DNA of 64,000 bases from CAMDTE01 sp964504345 (GCA_964504345.1 CAZDDX010000001.1:62001-126000); one strand, 5' to 3'; positions 17,067-25,707 are shown, numbered from the stretch's first letter. Translations and numbers: made by a program. The notes: generated from the letters alone by a model not told the origin.

Positions 17067-18101
17067 ATGAACGCGTACCGCAGCTTTATTCGTCCGCTTT
17101 TGTTTTGTCTGCCACCGGAAACCGCTCATCGCTGGACCATGGCAGCGTTGCGGATTTTCAGCATTCTTCCTTTTGGGCCGGCAGTGGTGAAGTTGTTCTC
17201 TGGAAAAGCTCCACATTCAGAGTCGGTTGTGGTGTCTGGGTTGACGTTTCCCAACCCGGTGGGCTTGGCGGCCGGGCTGGACAAAGACGCGGAGGCTGTA
17301 GCGGCCTTGGGTGCCTTGGGTTTTGGATTTGTGGAGGTAGGCACTTTAACGCCCAAACCCCAACCGGGCAATCCCCAGCCGCGTTTGTTCCGCTTGCCCC
17401 AAGATCGAGGTCTGATCAACCGCATGGGATTCAACAACCACGGGGTAGTGGCAGCGGCTGAACGGTTAAAAAAACGACCTGCTGGTTTGGTGGTAGGCGG
17501 AAACATTGGCAAGAACAAGGATACTCCCAACGAGCTTGCCGCGCAGGATTACGTGTTGTCCCTGCGTGCGCTGCATCCGGTGGTCGATTTTTTCACGGTG
17601 AACATCAGTTCGCCCAACACACCCGGTTTGCGGGCCCTTCAATCTTTGGAGCCGCTCCGGGAGCTGTTGCGCGCGGTACTGGAAGAGCGGGATCTCCTCC
17701 AGCCTCGTCGTCCGGTATGGGTTAAACTGGCTCCGGACCTGACGGATGAGGAATTGGTTGAAACGGCTCAGTTGATCGTTTCCGCCGGAGCTGACGGCAT
17801 CATCGCCACCAACACCACCTTGTCCCGATTGGGCTTGGGAACGGATCCCTTAAAAGTTGAGCAAATGGGCGCCGGCGGTTTGAGTGGCGCTCCCGTACGC
17901 CAAAGATCCACAGACGTTATCCGCATTCTACGCGGTGCAGTAGGGCCGGACTTTCCCCTCATTGCAGTGGGTGGCGTATTGTCTGGAAAAGACGCGCGCG
18001 AAAAGAAAGAAGCCGGCGCCACGTTGGTTCAGGTATACACAGGATTGATTTACGAAGGACCCCAGTTGGTTCACGACTGCATTCGGGCATGGAACGACTG
18101 A
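17067..18101 (+). CDS. pyrD: Dihydroorotate dehydrogenase (quinone), class 2
   Basis: 344 aa. The N-terminal amphipathic region that docks on the membrane and quinone (residues 1-40) is present, which marks class 2. FMN-binding and catalytic motifs include NPVGLAAGLDKDAEAV, VEVGTLTPKPQPGNPQPRLF, NISSPNTPGL and GGLSGAPVRQRSTDVIR. It oxidises dihydroorotate in pyrimidine synthesis and passes electrons to quinone. A longer in-frame start at 17013 is rejected because the TATTTTTG box falls between it and 17067. It overlaps the next gene by 13 bases. Confidence 0.95.
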   Translation: MNAYRSFIRPLLFCLPPETAHRWTMAALRIFSILPFGPAVVKLFSGKAPHSESVVVSGLTFPNPVGLAAGLDKDAEAVAALGALGFGFVEVGTLTPKPQPGNPQPRLFRLPQDRGLINRMGFNNHGVVAAAERLKKRPAGLVVGGNIGKNKDTPNELAAQDYVLSLRALHPVVDFFTVNISSPNTPGLRALQSLEPLRELLRAVLEERDLLQPRRPVWVKLAPDLTDEELVETAQLIVSAGADGIIATNTTLSRLGLGTDPLKVEQMGAGGLSGAPVRQRSTDVIRILRGAVGPDFPLIAVGGVLSGKDAREKKEAGATLVQVYTGLIYEGPQLVHDCIRAWND

Positions 18102-18943
18102 CCTGGGTGGAATGCCCACGTGACGCCATGCAGGGCTGGCATAGACTCTTCTCAACCGAAGAGAAAGTAGCGTATTTGCAGGAGTTGGCCCAAGTGGGAT
18201 TCGACGTCTTGGACGCGGGCAGCTTTGTGTCGCCGCGGGCGGTGCCCCAAATGGCCGATACGGCTGCCGTACTGGACCAAATAGATTGGCCAGGCCAAAA
18301 GCCGGAAGTGCTGGTTATTGTGGGCAACCCGGTGGGGTGGGAGCGCGCTTTGCAGCATCCCGCCGTGGACACTGTGGGCTATCCGTATTCCCTTTCCGAA
18401 GCTTTTCAGCAGCGAAACACCCAGCGTTCGCGGCAGCAGGCCTTGGTGGAACTGGAGCGGATGGTGGCGAGCGCACACGACGCCGGCAAAAAAGCGGTGG
18501 TGTATTTCTCCATGGCCTTCGGCAATCCCTACGGGGAAGTTTTGTCCGACGGCATGATCCACGAAGCACTGGAACACATGGTTCGCATCCAGCCGGACGC
18601 CGTGAGCATTTCGGATACCATCGGCTCCGGAACTCCAGAATCCATTCAGAGGCGCGCAGAGCAGGCGCTGGAGTATCTTCCGGTCGAACAATTGGGCATG
18701 CACCTGCACGTTCGGGAAGACCAGGCCTTTGCCCATTTGGAAGCCGCGTGGAATGCCGGTATACGACGCTTTGACACGGCGTTGCGCGGCATCGGAGGAT
18801 GTCCTTTCGCGCAGAGCAACTTGGTGGGGAACATGCCCGCAGAAAAACTCCTCACGTTTGCCAATCGGGTAGGGGCCTCGTACGGTGTACGGCCCATGGC
18901 CCTAGAAAGTGCCCACAACGAGGCATTGGCGCTTTTTAAGTAA
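18089..18943 (+). CDS. Hydroxymethylglutaryl-CoA lyase
   Basis: 284 aa TIM-barrel enzyme. VECPRDAMQG contains the catalytic Arg-Asp, GMHLHVRED the metal-binding His-x-His and GIGGCPFAQ the catalytic Cys of the HMG-CoA lyase signature, so cleavage of HMG-CoA to acetyl-CoA and acetoacetate in leucine breakdown is likely. The lack of the N-terminal extra domain separates it from isopropylmalate or citramalate synthases. It overlaps pyrD by 13 bases although the two pathways are unrelated. The HLH spacing differs slightly from the common HFHDT form, so substrate identity is a good but not certain call. Confidence 0.85.
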   Translation: MERLTWVECPRDAMQGWHRLFSTEEKVAYLQELAQVGFDVLDAGSFVSPRAVPQMADTAAVLDQIDWPGQKPEVLVIVGNPVGWERALQHPAVDTVGYPYSLSEAFQQRNTQRSRQQALVELERMVASAHDAGKKAVVYFSMAFGNPYGEVLSDGMIHEALEHMVRIQPDAVSISDTIGSGTPESIQRRAEQALEYLPVEQLGMHLHVREDQAFAHLEAAWNAGIRRFDTALRGIGGCPFAQSNLVGNMPAEKLLTFANRVGASYGVRPMALESAHNEALALFK

Positions 18944-18974
18944 ATCGCTTATTCAATTACGGCCTGAGCCGTCG

Positions 18975-18982
18975 TACCTTTG
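18975..18982 (+). promoter_or_regulatory. -7 box ahead of the cobalamin riboswitch
   Basis: TACCTTTG, perfect match, about 10 bases ahead of the first conserved riboswitch bases, with transcription expected to begin near 18987. Confidence 0.6.
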
Positions 18983-18992
18983 AACCGCAAGA

Positions 18993-19150
18993 AGTTTGGA
19001 GGTGCGCCTCCAACGCAAGAAGGGAATCCGGTGCAATACCGGAGCTGTGCCCGCAGCTGTAAGTTCCACAAATCTTCAGGCACTCCGCCACTGGGAGAAA
19101 TTCCGGGAAGGCGCCCGAAGAGGAACGAGCCAGAAGACCTGCTTTTTGCC
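18993..19150 (+). promoter_or_regulatory. Cobalamin (adenosylcobalamin-type) riboswitch
   Basis: The leader holds the conserved core of the B12 aptamer in order: GGTGC with its CCTCC partner near 19001-19012, GGGAATCCGGTGCAATACCG and GAGCTGTGCCCGCAGCTGTA (19021-19062), GCCACTGGG (about 19087), CGGGAAGGCGCC (about 19104) and the B12 box AGCCAGAAGACCTGC ending near 19142. It sits directly before a BtuB-like receptor gene, the usual target. The expression platform likely involves hiding the AAAGGA site at 19171-19176, eight bases from the ATG at 19184, a rare clear Shine-Dalgarno-like site in this window. Confidence 0.95.
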
Positions 19151-19183
19151 ATACCATGCGCCTTCGGGACCAAAGGAATTGCC

Positions 19184-20929
19184 ATGATTTATGTCCACCG
19201 ACGGCCGTTTTTAGCCGTTGCGTTTTGCTTTTTGTTGGCCACCGGTCAACTCGTCTCCGCTCCGGACACCGTTCGGCTGGGGACGGTTGATGTGCACGCA
19301 CTCCCGTTTCATTTTCGCGCTTCTGAACGAGGACTGGATTCCACGGCCCAAGGCTGGTCTGCCTCCGATTGGCTACACCGCGGCGCTTTACTGCGCACCA
19401 CCACTCCGGGAGGTTCCCAACTGGTGGGCCTGAGTGGGCTTCCTGCGGTGTATACGGGTTTTCATTGGCTGGGGTTTGCTCTGACCAGTCCTACCTTGGG
19501 ATTGACCGACGGTTCCTGGATCCATCCCGCCTTCCGCAACCAAACGGGCGTCCACACGCAGTTGGGGGGGCAGTATTTGGGTTCCGGCAATTTGGGCGGA
19601 CTGGTGGATTTGTCCGCACAATGGTTGGGTTCGGAAGGTTCCTGGGCCGGGTTGGAAGCGTATTCGGCGGGTGGAGGCGGGGCCACCGTCCGATACCGCA
19701 CGAACCACGGAACTTTGGGATTTTGGGCGACGTCGGCCCACTACCGGTATCCCTACCTTGATTACCTGGGCACGCGCCGAATGCGCATCGGTGCGGACGC
19801 GCAAAACCTTCACTTGGAGTGGCGTGGCGAACGACGGAGGGGAGCGCATACCCTTCGGTACGGTTTTCAGGGGATTATGCAGGATCGGGGGCTTCCAAGC
19901 AGCGCCGCATCTTCCTACGGGCTGGGTGATCGTCAACGGGACCAACGCTTGCACGCCGGGGTGCGCTGGGAGCACCAAAGACAGAACTGGCATTGGAGCC
20001 GGGGAGCGTTTGGTTGGATGGACTTTCAAGCCTTTGATGCACGCGTGGTTGCCTTGCGCGACTCGCACCAAACTGCAGGGATGCGGGTGGAATGGTCCGG
20101 AGCCCATCCCCACGGTCATGTGGCCTGGGGGTGGTCGCAAATGGCGGCCTGGGGGCCGTCCCACCAGTCCTTGGGAGTTTGGGACGGTTTTGTCAAAGGC
20201 GCCCTCCAGGGGGCCGGTCGGTTGCGCCCCGGTTTGGCATGGGCCCGATGGGACCTGCGCCAAACTTCAGCGCGCAGCCCGCTGGGAAATGCCTCCGGCG
20301 GTATGCGTTGGAAAGGGTCTAACGGTATCGAAATTCAAGCCGCGCGGCATTTTCGCTGGCCCACGCTCAACGATTTGGCCTGGATTCCCGGCGGAAACCC
20401 CCTGCTGTTGCCGGAAGCCGGTTGGGCCCTGGAGGTCCATGGTTTTATTCCCCGTTTAAAAACACCAAAGTGGCCTTGGGGCCAATGGGAATGGCAGTCC
20501 AAAGCGATGCATTTAACGCAGTCCATTGTCTGGAAGCCCATTGGTTTTCAGTGGGTTCCGGTCAATGCCGGTTCGTGGAGCCAGTGGTGGAATCGCTTGC
20601 GCTGGACGGCGCATCAACGCGAATGGATGGGTTGGGCGGAAGTGCAGTACACGCTGTCCAATGCAGCGTTTGCCGTGCCTTGGCGTGGAAATGCGGGTGG
20701 CGCATACCGAAAAGGCGCCTGGACCGCAGGGGCGGAATACACGGCACAAGCGGCATCGCAGCAAACACCGCGGTGGTTTACCGGACGATTGTGGGGCGGA
20801 TGGCAGAGCGGGCATTGGTCCGTGCAGTTGAACGTTCAAAACGCCCTTCCGGGAACCGTCGAATACCTGCCGTACTACCCCAATCCCCATTGGTACACCG
20901 TAATTAATTTAAATTATAAGTTCAAATGA
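19184..20929 (+). CDS. btuB: TonB-dependent outer-membrane receptor, BtuB-like (cobalamin uptake)
   Basis: 581 aa. A signal peptide (cleavage near LVSA) is followed by a TonB-box-like TVDVHA, a plug domain with GGSQLVGLSGL, a LALTSPTLG-type segment and GSGNLGGLVDLSAQW, and a beta-barrel ending in the aromatic-rich WYTVINLNYKF. The protein is Trp-rich and somewhat shorter than typical BtuB. Control by the cobalamin riboswitch immediately upstream makes corrinoid import the best call. An in-frame start at 18980 is rejected because it would translate the riboswitch. It overlaps the next gene by 4 bases. Confidence 0.85.
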   Translation: MIYVHRRPFLAVAFCFLLATGQLVSAPDTVRLGTVDVHALPFHFRASERGLDSTAQGWSASDWLHRGALLRTTTPGGSQLVGLSGLPAVYTGFHWLGFALTSPTLGLTDGSWIHPAFRNQTGVHTQLGGQYLGSGNLGGLVDLSAQWLGSEGSWAGLEAYSAGGGGATVRYRTNHGTLGFWATSAHYRYPYLDYLGTRRMRIGADAQNLHLEWRGERRRGAHTLRYGFQGIMQDRGLPSSAASSYGLGDRQRDQRLHAGVRWEHQRQNWHWSRGAFGWMDFQAFDARVVALRDSHQTAGMRVEWSGAHPHGHVAWGWSQMAAWGPSHQSLGVWDGFVKGALQGAGRLRPGLAWARWDLRQTSARSPLGNASGGMRWKGSNGIEIQAARHFRWPTLNDLAWIPGGNPLLLPEAGWALEVHGFIPRLKTPKWPWGQWEWQSKAMHLTQSIVWKPIGFQWVPVNAGSWSQWWNRLRWTAHQREWMGWAEVQYTLSNAAFAVPWRGNAGGAYRKGAWTAGAEYTAQAASQQTPRWFTGRLWGGWQSGHWSVQLNVQNALPGTVEYLPYYPNPHWYTVINLNYKFK

Positions 20930-22008
20930 AAAATTTTAAATTATTTATTTTTAGCACGTTAATAATAATTATTGGATCGTGCCAACCGGATACCGTTAAT
21001 CCATTGAACCAAGACTACCGCAACGGGGTCTTGGTGGTGAACGAAGGTCCGTTTCAAACCGGAACCGGCACCTTGTCTTTTGCGCATTTCAAACGCACCG
21101 CGACCGACTCCACTTATGCATTCCTGGACGTTTTTCAAACGGTGAACGGTCGGGTCATGGGGAACATTGCGCAAAGCGCTGTCCGCGTGGGGGGCTACGT
21201 ATTGGTTGCCGTGAATTTGGCCGGAACCGTTGAGATGCTGGATGCCAAATCCCTGCAGCTGGAGCACACCTTCACGGGTTTGGGGCTTCCGCGCTATTTT
21301 CAGGCCTTGCCCAACAACCGCGTGGCGCTGTCGGACTGGCAAGACAACCGCATTTATGTATTGGACTTGACCACCAAGACCGTGGTGGATACCGCGCAGG
21401 TGGACGCCGGGCCGGAAGGGATGGCTTATTTGCCCAACACCCCCAACGGCGATGTTCTGCTCGTTGCGTGTTCCGGGGGCTACGCGGACAACAACACGGT
21501 GGTGGCTTTGAATGCTCAAATGGACCGAATCAAGACCCTCACGGTAGGCGATCAGCCGCATTCCTTTGCGCAAGATCCAAGCGGTACGTGGTGGCTGCTC
21601 AACCAAGGAAAGCCGGATTGGACCACGCCCGCCAACGGCACTCCGGGAACCATCTTCCGGATCGACGTGAATGCATTGACCGCTGCGTTGCACGCCACGT
21701 CTACAGACGGGGCTTTGCACCCGGCGCATTTAATGTGCGACGGCACCGGTTTGGTGTTTGTATCCGATCGTTATGCGGGTTCAGCCGTTCGGATGCCCTT
21801 GGGTTCGACGGTTTGGCCCACCGCGCCCTTTTTAACGGGAGCTTCCTACAGCCTTGCTTTTGACGCCCTCAAAAAGGAGTATTATTCGGGAAAAATTGTG
21901 GACTACTCAGGCCCAGGCCGACTGGTCCGGTACAACGAGCAAGGGCTTGCCCTGGATTCCGTTACCACCGGTCAAATTCCGGGGTTCATTCTTCCGGAAT
22001 CGCACTGA
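20926..22008 (+). CDS. YncE-like beta-propeller surface lipoprotein, candidate BtuG-type cobalamin-binding protein
   Basis: 360 aa. The lipoprotein signal ends in LIIIIGSCQ. The mature part shows repeated propeller blades with conserved turns such as GYVLVAVNLAGTVEMLDA, LPNNRVALSDWQDNRIYVLD, GPEGMAYLPN and GDQPHSFAQDPSGTWWLLNQG, of the YncE/DUF5074 type. In Bacteroides, BtuG is a surface beta-propeller lipoprotein encoded beside BtuB that binds vitamin B12 extremely tightly; here the gene overlaps btuB by 4 bases under one riboswitch. The corrinoid-binding role is inferred from that context, not from seen binding residues. The first 60 bases are strikingly A+T-rich. Confidence 0.75.
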   Translation: MKNFKLFIFSTLIIIIGSCQPDTVNPLNQDYRNGVLVVNEGPFQTGTGTLSFAHFKRTATDSTYAFLDVFQTVNGRVMGNIAQSAVRVGGYVLVAVNLAGTVEMLDAKSLQLEHTFTGLGLPRYFQALPNNRVALSDWQDNRIYVLDLTTKTVVDTAQVDAGPEGMAYLPNTPNGDVLLVACSGGYADNNTVVALNAQMDRIKTLTVGDQPHSFAQDPSGTWWLLNQGKPDWTTPANGTPGTIFRIDVNALTAALHATSTDGALHPAHLMCDGTGLVFVSDRYAGSAVRMPLGSTVWPTAPFLTGASYSLAFDALKKEYYSGKIVDYSGPGRLVRYNEQGLALDSVTTGQIPGFILPESH

Positions 22009-22031
22009 CCTTATTCAGCCAGCCTTAGTCC

Positions 22032-23168
22032 TCATTCCCCCATCAGCCCATCGGCTAATTCTTCGCCCAAAACGGGAGCGAGGGCCACGCCCATTCCGCC
22101 CAAACGAACGGCACTCCACAGTCCCGGGGCGTGCTGCGCGAGTAGCGGATCCTTTTCGTTGTTGGGGCCAAACGCCATGGTTCCGGCCCAGGTTTGATCC
22201 ACGGATACCGGAACTCCGGGAAGTAAAACGTCCCGCAGGTACTCTTCCAAATACCCTGTAACTTCCTCTGTTGTGTTTCGGTCTTCGGTTTGTTCCTGAG
22301 CTCGAAAATGATTGCGTGCACCGCCCAAAAGCAAACGGTCCCCAACGTTTCGGAAATAGAGGTAACCAGCGTCCGCGTGGAACGTTCCCCGGTAAGGCGA
22401 GCTGGGCAGTGGATGCGTCAGCACCACTTGTCCCCGGGCCGGCACCACCGGCCATTCGGGAAACAGCGCGGAGGTTGCGCCGTTGGTGCACAATCCCACA
22501 CGCTCAGCTGCCACCGTTCCCCGCGAGGTGGGAAGTTGCCACCCGGCGTTTGTGCACCCCCATTGGACAAAAGGTGCAACGTCCGCACCAAACACAAAAT
22601 GAATACCGGCTCTTTGACACTCCTGCTGCAGCACATGCAGAGCTTTTCCCGGATGAAGCTGCGCCTCTCCTGAAATTTTAACCCCGTACTGCCATTGCGT
22701 TCCGGGCAAATGATCCATCGCTTGAAACACTTCGTCTTGGCCCGTGATGGATTTCAGGCTTCGGTTCAAGTCTGCCAAGGCTTCCCGGGTCTGGTGGGCT
22801 CGACCCGATTCGTGCTTTTGAAAAAGTTCGTGCCCACCCAAGGGTTCCCACAGGAGATCTTGGGAGGAAAAGGCAGATTGCCATAGGGATAAACCGCGCC
22901 AACGTCGTTCCACACGGTCCCAAACACGTGCCTCCGATTCCTGAGCCAAATCATCCAAAAGCTCCGTTGGGGATCCAAAACACGCAAAACCGGCATTCCG
23001 AGTGGAAGCTCCCGCGCCAAAGGCACTTCGCTCCAACACGCCAACAGACCAATGTGGTTTTTTGCGTTTCAGATGCAGAGCGCCCCAGCACCCCACAAAT
23101 CCTCCTCCAACGATGACCGCATCCCACTCCAGCTCCAGCGCCGTGCGCTCCCAGTAGCTGGGGATCAT
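22032..23168 (-). CDS. FAD-dependent oxidoreductase of the DAO family
   Basis: 378 aa. The dinucleotide motif AVIVGGGFVGCWGALHLKR starts at about residue 17, GASTRNAGFAC follows the first strand pair, and the C terminus has SAVRLGGMGVALAPVLGEEL, the second FAD contact. This is the glycine oxidase / D-amino-acid dehydrogenase-type fold; the substrate is not evident. It is the third gene of a leftward unit with DUF6580 and a small membrane protein and converges on the cobalamin-uptake genes with 23 bases between the stops. A role in cofactor or amine metabolism is possible but not shown. Confidence 0.8.
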   Translation of the reverse strand: MIPSYWERTALELEWDAVIVGGGFVGCWGALHLKRKKPHWSVGVLERSAFGAGASTRNAGFACFGSPTELLDDLAQESEARVWDRVERRWRGLSLWQSAFSSQDLLWEPLGGHELFQKHESGRAHQTREALADLNRSLKSITGQDEVFQAMDHLPGTQWQYGVKISGEAQLHPGKALHVLQQECQRAGIHFVFGADVAPFVQWGCTNAGWQLPTSRGTVAAERVGLCTNGATSALFPEWPVVPARGQVVLTHPLPSSPYRGTFHADAGYLYFRNVGDRLLLGGARNHFRAQEQTEDRNTTEEVTGYLEEYLRDVLLPGVPVSVDQTWAGTMAFGPNNEKDPLLAQHAPGLWSAVRLGGMGVALAPVLGEELADGLMGE

Positions 23169-23183
23169 CCGTTCAAAAGGGTT

Positions 23184-23741
23184 TTACGCCTGAGCGCGCT
23201 CAGCGGATTGAATCCAGCGCACCAAGACGGCAGCGGCTGCGCCAAAGAGCCACGTACTCAGCGCGAAGTTGGCGGCAAAAGGCAAGCCGGCCACCAAAGC
23301 CGTCAACCATCCGGCAAACGTTTGTTCGTAGAACGGAGCGCCCAACCAACTGCCCGTATTGGTCACCACGAAAAACAACACGGAACCAATCAAAGTTCCG
23401 CCCGTCCAACGGGCCCAGGAGCGTTGAACCTTAAATGCGCTTCCCAGTGCCACCAAAAGTGCCCAAGCGGAGTAGGTCCAAACCATGCCGGTATAGCCCC
23501 AAGAGAAGGCGTTGCTGCCGGCGCTGTACAAGGTGTTGTTCAAGACCAAATCCGTAGCGTACAAGCCCACCAACGCCAAGACTCCGTTCCAGCGGGAACC
23601 GCCAAACCAAACGGCACTTCCCAATGCGAAGGCGCCTACCGCCGTAAAATTGGGCCAGTGCGGGATCAGTCGGGTCAACAAAACTAGAGCCAAAGCTCCT
23701 GTGAAAGCAAACAAAGAGGTAAAACGGGCAGATGAAATCAT
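23184..23741 (-). CDS. DUF6580-family integral membrane protein (putative transport protein)
   Basis: 185 aa with five to six hydrophobic helices. The N-terminal segment RLIPHWPNFTAVGAFALGSA followed by LVGLYATDLVLNN is the DUF6580 pattern; these proteins resemble the substrate-binding S components of ECF vitamin transporters. Its start shares one base with the stop of the upstream small protein, so the two are likely coupled. Closeness to the B12 operon makes a vitamin-related role worth testing, but the genes are on opposite strands and no riboswitch precedes this one. Confidence 0.7.
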   Translation of the reverse strand: MISSARFTSLFAFTGALALVLLTRLIPHWPNFTAVGAFALGSAVWFGGSRWNGVLALVGLYATDLVLNNTLYSAGSNAFSWGYTGMVWTYSAWALLVALGSAFKVQRSWARWTGGTLIGSVLFFVVTNTGSWLGAPFYEQTFAGWLTALVAGLPFAANFALSTWLFGAAAAVLVRWIQSAERAQA

Positions 23742-23932
23742 TACACGACGCGTTTGAAAATGAATACAACAAAGAGCAAAAGAACGATGCCCAGTAAAAT
23801 TCGAAACGATCCGCCAAAATGCAGCTGGTGCACGGTGTGGTCTTTTCGGTAACTCCATGCCAATACCCCCAAAAAAAGAAGGGTGAAGGTGGCGGCAAAA
23901 ATCCAGTGACCGGTAGTGATGGAATTGGACAT
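23741..23932 (-). CDS. Small two-helix membrane protein
   Basis: 63 aa: residues 9-27 and 44-61 are hydrophobic helices separated by a charged loop (YRKDHTVHQLHFGGS). The start at 23932 is preferred over an earlier in-frame start because a TATTTTTG box lies at 23955-23962. I do not recognise the family; the size resembles small accessory subunits of oxidases. It ends on the start base of the DUF6580 gene. Confidence 0.6.
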   Translation of the reverse strand: MSNSITTGHWIFAATFTLLFLGVLAWSYRKDHTVHQLHFGGSFRILLGIVLLLFVVFIFKRVV

Positions 23933-23954
23933 GGTGCTAACTAACTTGGATGCA

Positions 23955-23962
23955 CAAAAATA
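23955..23962 (-). promoter_or_regulatory. -7 box of the small membrane protein-DUF6580-oxidoreductase unit
   Basis: TATTTTTG, perfect TAnnTTTG match, 22 bases before the ATG at 23932. Confidence 0.55.
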
Positions 23963-23968
23963 CACCCC

Positions 23969-24376
23969 ATGAAGGCATATTTAAACGCGGTAGAAGAATT
24001 TCACCAAGCATTTGGGATTCCCAACGGCGATCATCCGCAAACCCGTGTGGATGAGGCCACGGTTCGCCTGCGCCATCGGCTTTTGGCAGAGGAAAACGAC
24101 GAATATTTGGAGGCGGCACTTGCGGGCAATTCCATTGAAATTGCGGATGCCTTGGGCGATCAGCTGTATATTTTGTGCGGAACCCTTCTGGTACACGGAA
24201 TGGGGGAGGTGATTGAGGACGTTTTTCAGGCAATTCAGGCCAGCAACATGAGCAAGTTGGGGCCGGACGGAAAACCCATCTACCGCGAAGACGGCAAAGT
24301 CTTGAAAGGACCGAATTACTTCCGCCCGGATATCGCCTCGGTTCTGGAAAGCTGCTCGGCCCGCCGGTCCAAATAA
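23969..24376 (+). CDS. MazG-like / phosphoribosyl-ATP pyrophosphohydrolase superfamily protein
   Basis: 135 aa all-alpha protein. LLAEENDEYLEAAL supplies the acidic E-E-x-x-E-type metal motif and EIADALGDQLYILCGTLLVHG the second helix with E-x-x-D, as in all-alpha NTP pyrophosphatases. It probably removes pyrophosphate from a non-standard or excess nucleotide. The C-terminal GPDGKPIYREDGKVLKGPNY segment is typical of the group. Its 3' end overlaps the OstA-like gene by 61 bases, the longest convergent overlap in the window. Confidence 0.8.
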   Translation: MKAYLNAVEEFHQAFGIPNGDHPQTRVDEATVRLRHRLLAEENDEYLEAALAGNSIEIADALGDQLYILCGTLLVHGMGEVIEDVFQAIQASNMSKLGPDGKPIYREDGKVLKGPNYFRPDIASVLESCSARRSK

Positions 24377-25707
24377 CCGGGCAACGGTTGTGCCGGATCC
24401 TGCGGATTGGACGGTTCCAGGACTCCCGACGTACTGCCGTTTACCCGGACACGGTCTAAGGTTGATTCTTTGAAGTCGAGAATCAACACAGGTCCTGTAA
24501 TACTGTTGATACCTAAATACTTGGATTTATCCCAAGTATGGTATCTGGCTTGGGCATTTCGGCGAAGGATCACCTGTTCCAAACCGGTGGACGTAAAGAA
24601 ACCGTGGGCCCGTTTTCCGGCCATTTGATCCACTTGGTTGGAGTCGTTCCAGCCAGAAATCAACGGATTTCCGCCCATGTACAAACTGTCGGATCGTCCG
24701 CTGCGCCACACCATGTACAGGGTGTCACTCTGAATTTGGTAGGCTCCTGAAAATGCGACAGGCGGCTTGGATTGACGAAGGAACAAGAGGGTGGAGTCCT
24801 TTTGATGGTAGACCATGGAATCGGCAGAGGCTTGAAAATCTGGCGTCCAAAATTGGGCATGAGGTCCCGCCAACCACTGCTGATCCAAGGCGTCCAGTCG
24901 GTCTGCGCGCAAGGCCAAGCTGTCGTTCCGCTGCCAACGGAAGAGGTGCGCACGGCCGCTTGAGGACCATCCCTCTTGCCGGATCACCAGGGTGTCGCCG
25001 GAAACGGTGGAATGCGGTTGCCGCGCCACGGCAGGCCCCCAAAACAAGCCTTCTTCTTGCGCGGAGTTCCAGCGACCTGCGCTGAATGTGAGTTGGGTGG
25101 AATCGCGCTTCAGCTCGCCAGCATTTCGAATCCAGGCCCATTGCGAACGGTCGTCGTACTCCACCCAATCGGAGCGAAGCTCCGCGTCTTTTTGCAGCAG
25201 CACCACCGACTTTTCAAACCGATGAACGCCACTTTTGCCGTTCAAAACCCCCGTGCGGCAGGTCAACGAACCGTCAGTCAATTGAATCTTGGCGCCTTGG
25301 GTCCAGCGGGCAGTTCCGTCGGCCACCAATACAGACAAGGACTCGGTTTGGATGATCATGCGGTCTTGTTCCGCCCGAACGTTCCCCGTGAAATAGGCCA
25401 CCACCTGGTCGTAGGTTAGGTTTCGGGAGCGAACGGTTTGGCCTTTCCCTTTGCGGTAAACCACTTGGCCGTGGGCCGTAAAACGCTGGCTGCGAGTATC
25501 CCACCACAGCGAATCGCACGAAACGTTGGCCGTTCCTTGCCGCACCGTTACCTGTCCAACCAAAATATTGATGCCGGAAGCCAGTCCAATCGTTGTTTTC
25601 TGGGACCGAACCAATTGTATGGGTTGCGCGCTGATGGAAAGCCCCAAAAAGGTCAACAGCAATGCCCCTGCAAGTGCCCAAACGCGAGTCACTTGCGGGC
25701 CAATCAT
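24316..25707 (-). CDS. OstA-like (LptA/LptD N-terminal-type) periplasmic protein
   Basis: 463 aa with a signal peptide ending near ISAQ. The body consists of repeating beta-jellyroll segments (NILVGQVTVRQGTANVSCDS, DRMIIQTESLSVLVADGTAR and similar), the OstA/organic-solvent-tolerance pattern shared by LptA, LptC and LptD. It likely forms part of the lipopolysaccharide bridge. It overlaps purA by 4 bases and is the last gene of the fur-purA-ostA unit. A+T-rich patch at about 24486-24545. Confidence 0.82.
   Translation of the reverse strand: MIGPQVTRVWALAGALLLTFLGLSISAQPIQLVRSQKTTIGLASGINILVGQVTVRQGTANVSCDSLWWDTRSQRFTAHGQVVYRKGKGQTVRSRNLTYDQVVAYFTGNVRAEQDRMIIQTESLSVLVADGTARWTQGAKIQLTDGSLTCRTGVLNGKSGVHRFEKSVVLLQKDAELRSDWVEYDDRSQWAWIRNAGELKRDSTQLTFSAGRWNSAQEEGLFWGPAVARQPHSTVSGDTLVIRQEGWSSSGRAHLFRWQRNDSLALRADRLDALDQQWLAGPHAQFWTPDFQASADSMVYHQKDSTLLFLRQSKPPVAFSGAYQIQSDTLYMVWRSGRSDSLYMGGNPLISGWNDSNQVDQMAGKRAHGFFTSTGLEQVILRRNAQARYHTWDKSKYLGINSITGPVLILDFKESTLDRVRVNGSTSGVLEPSNPQDPAQPLPGYLDRRAEQLSRTEAISGRK

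Noticed and set aside
18980..19183. Earlier start for the BtuB-like receptor
   Set aside because: These bases are the cobalamin riboswitch; the signal peptide begins only at 19184.
19388..20263. 291-codon minus-strand frame opposite btuB
   Set aside because: Pro/Gly/Arg-rich antisense shadow; real receptor motifs are on the plus strand.
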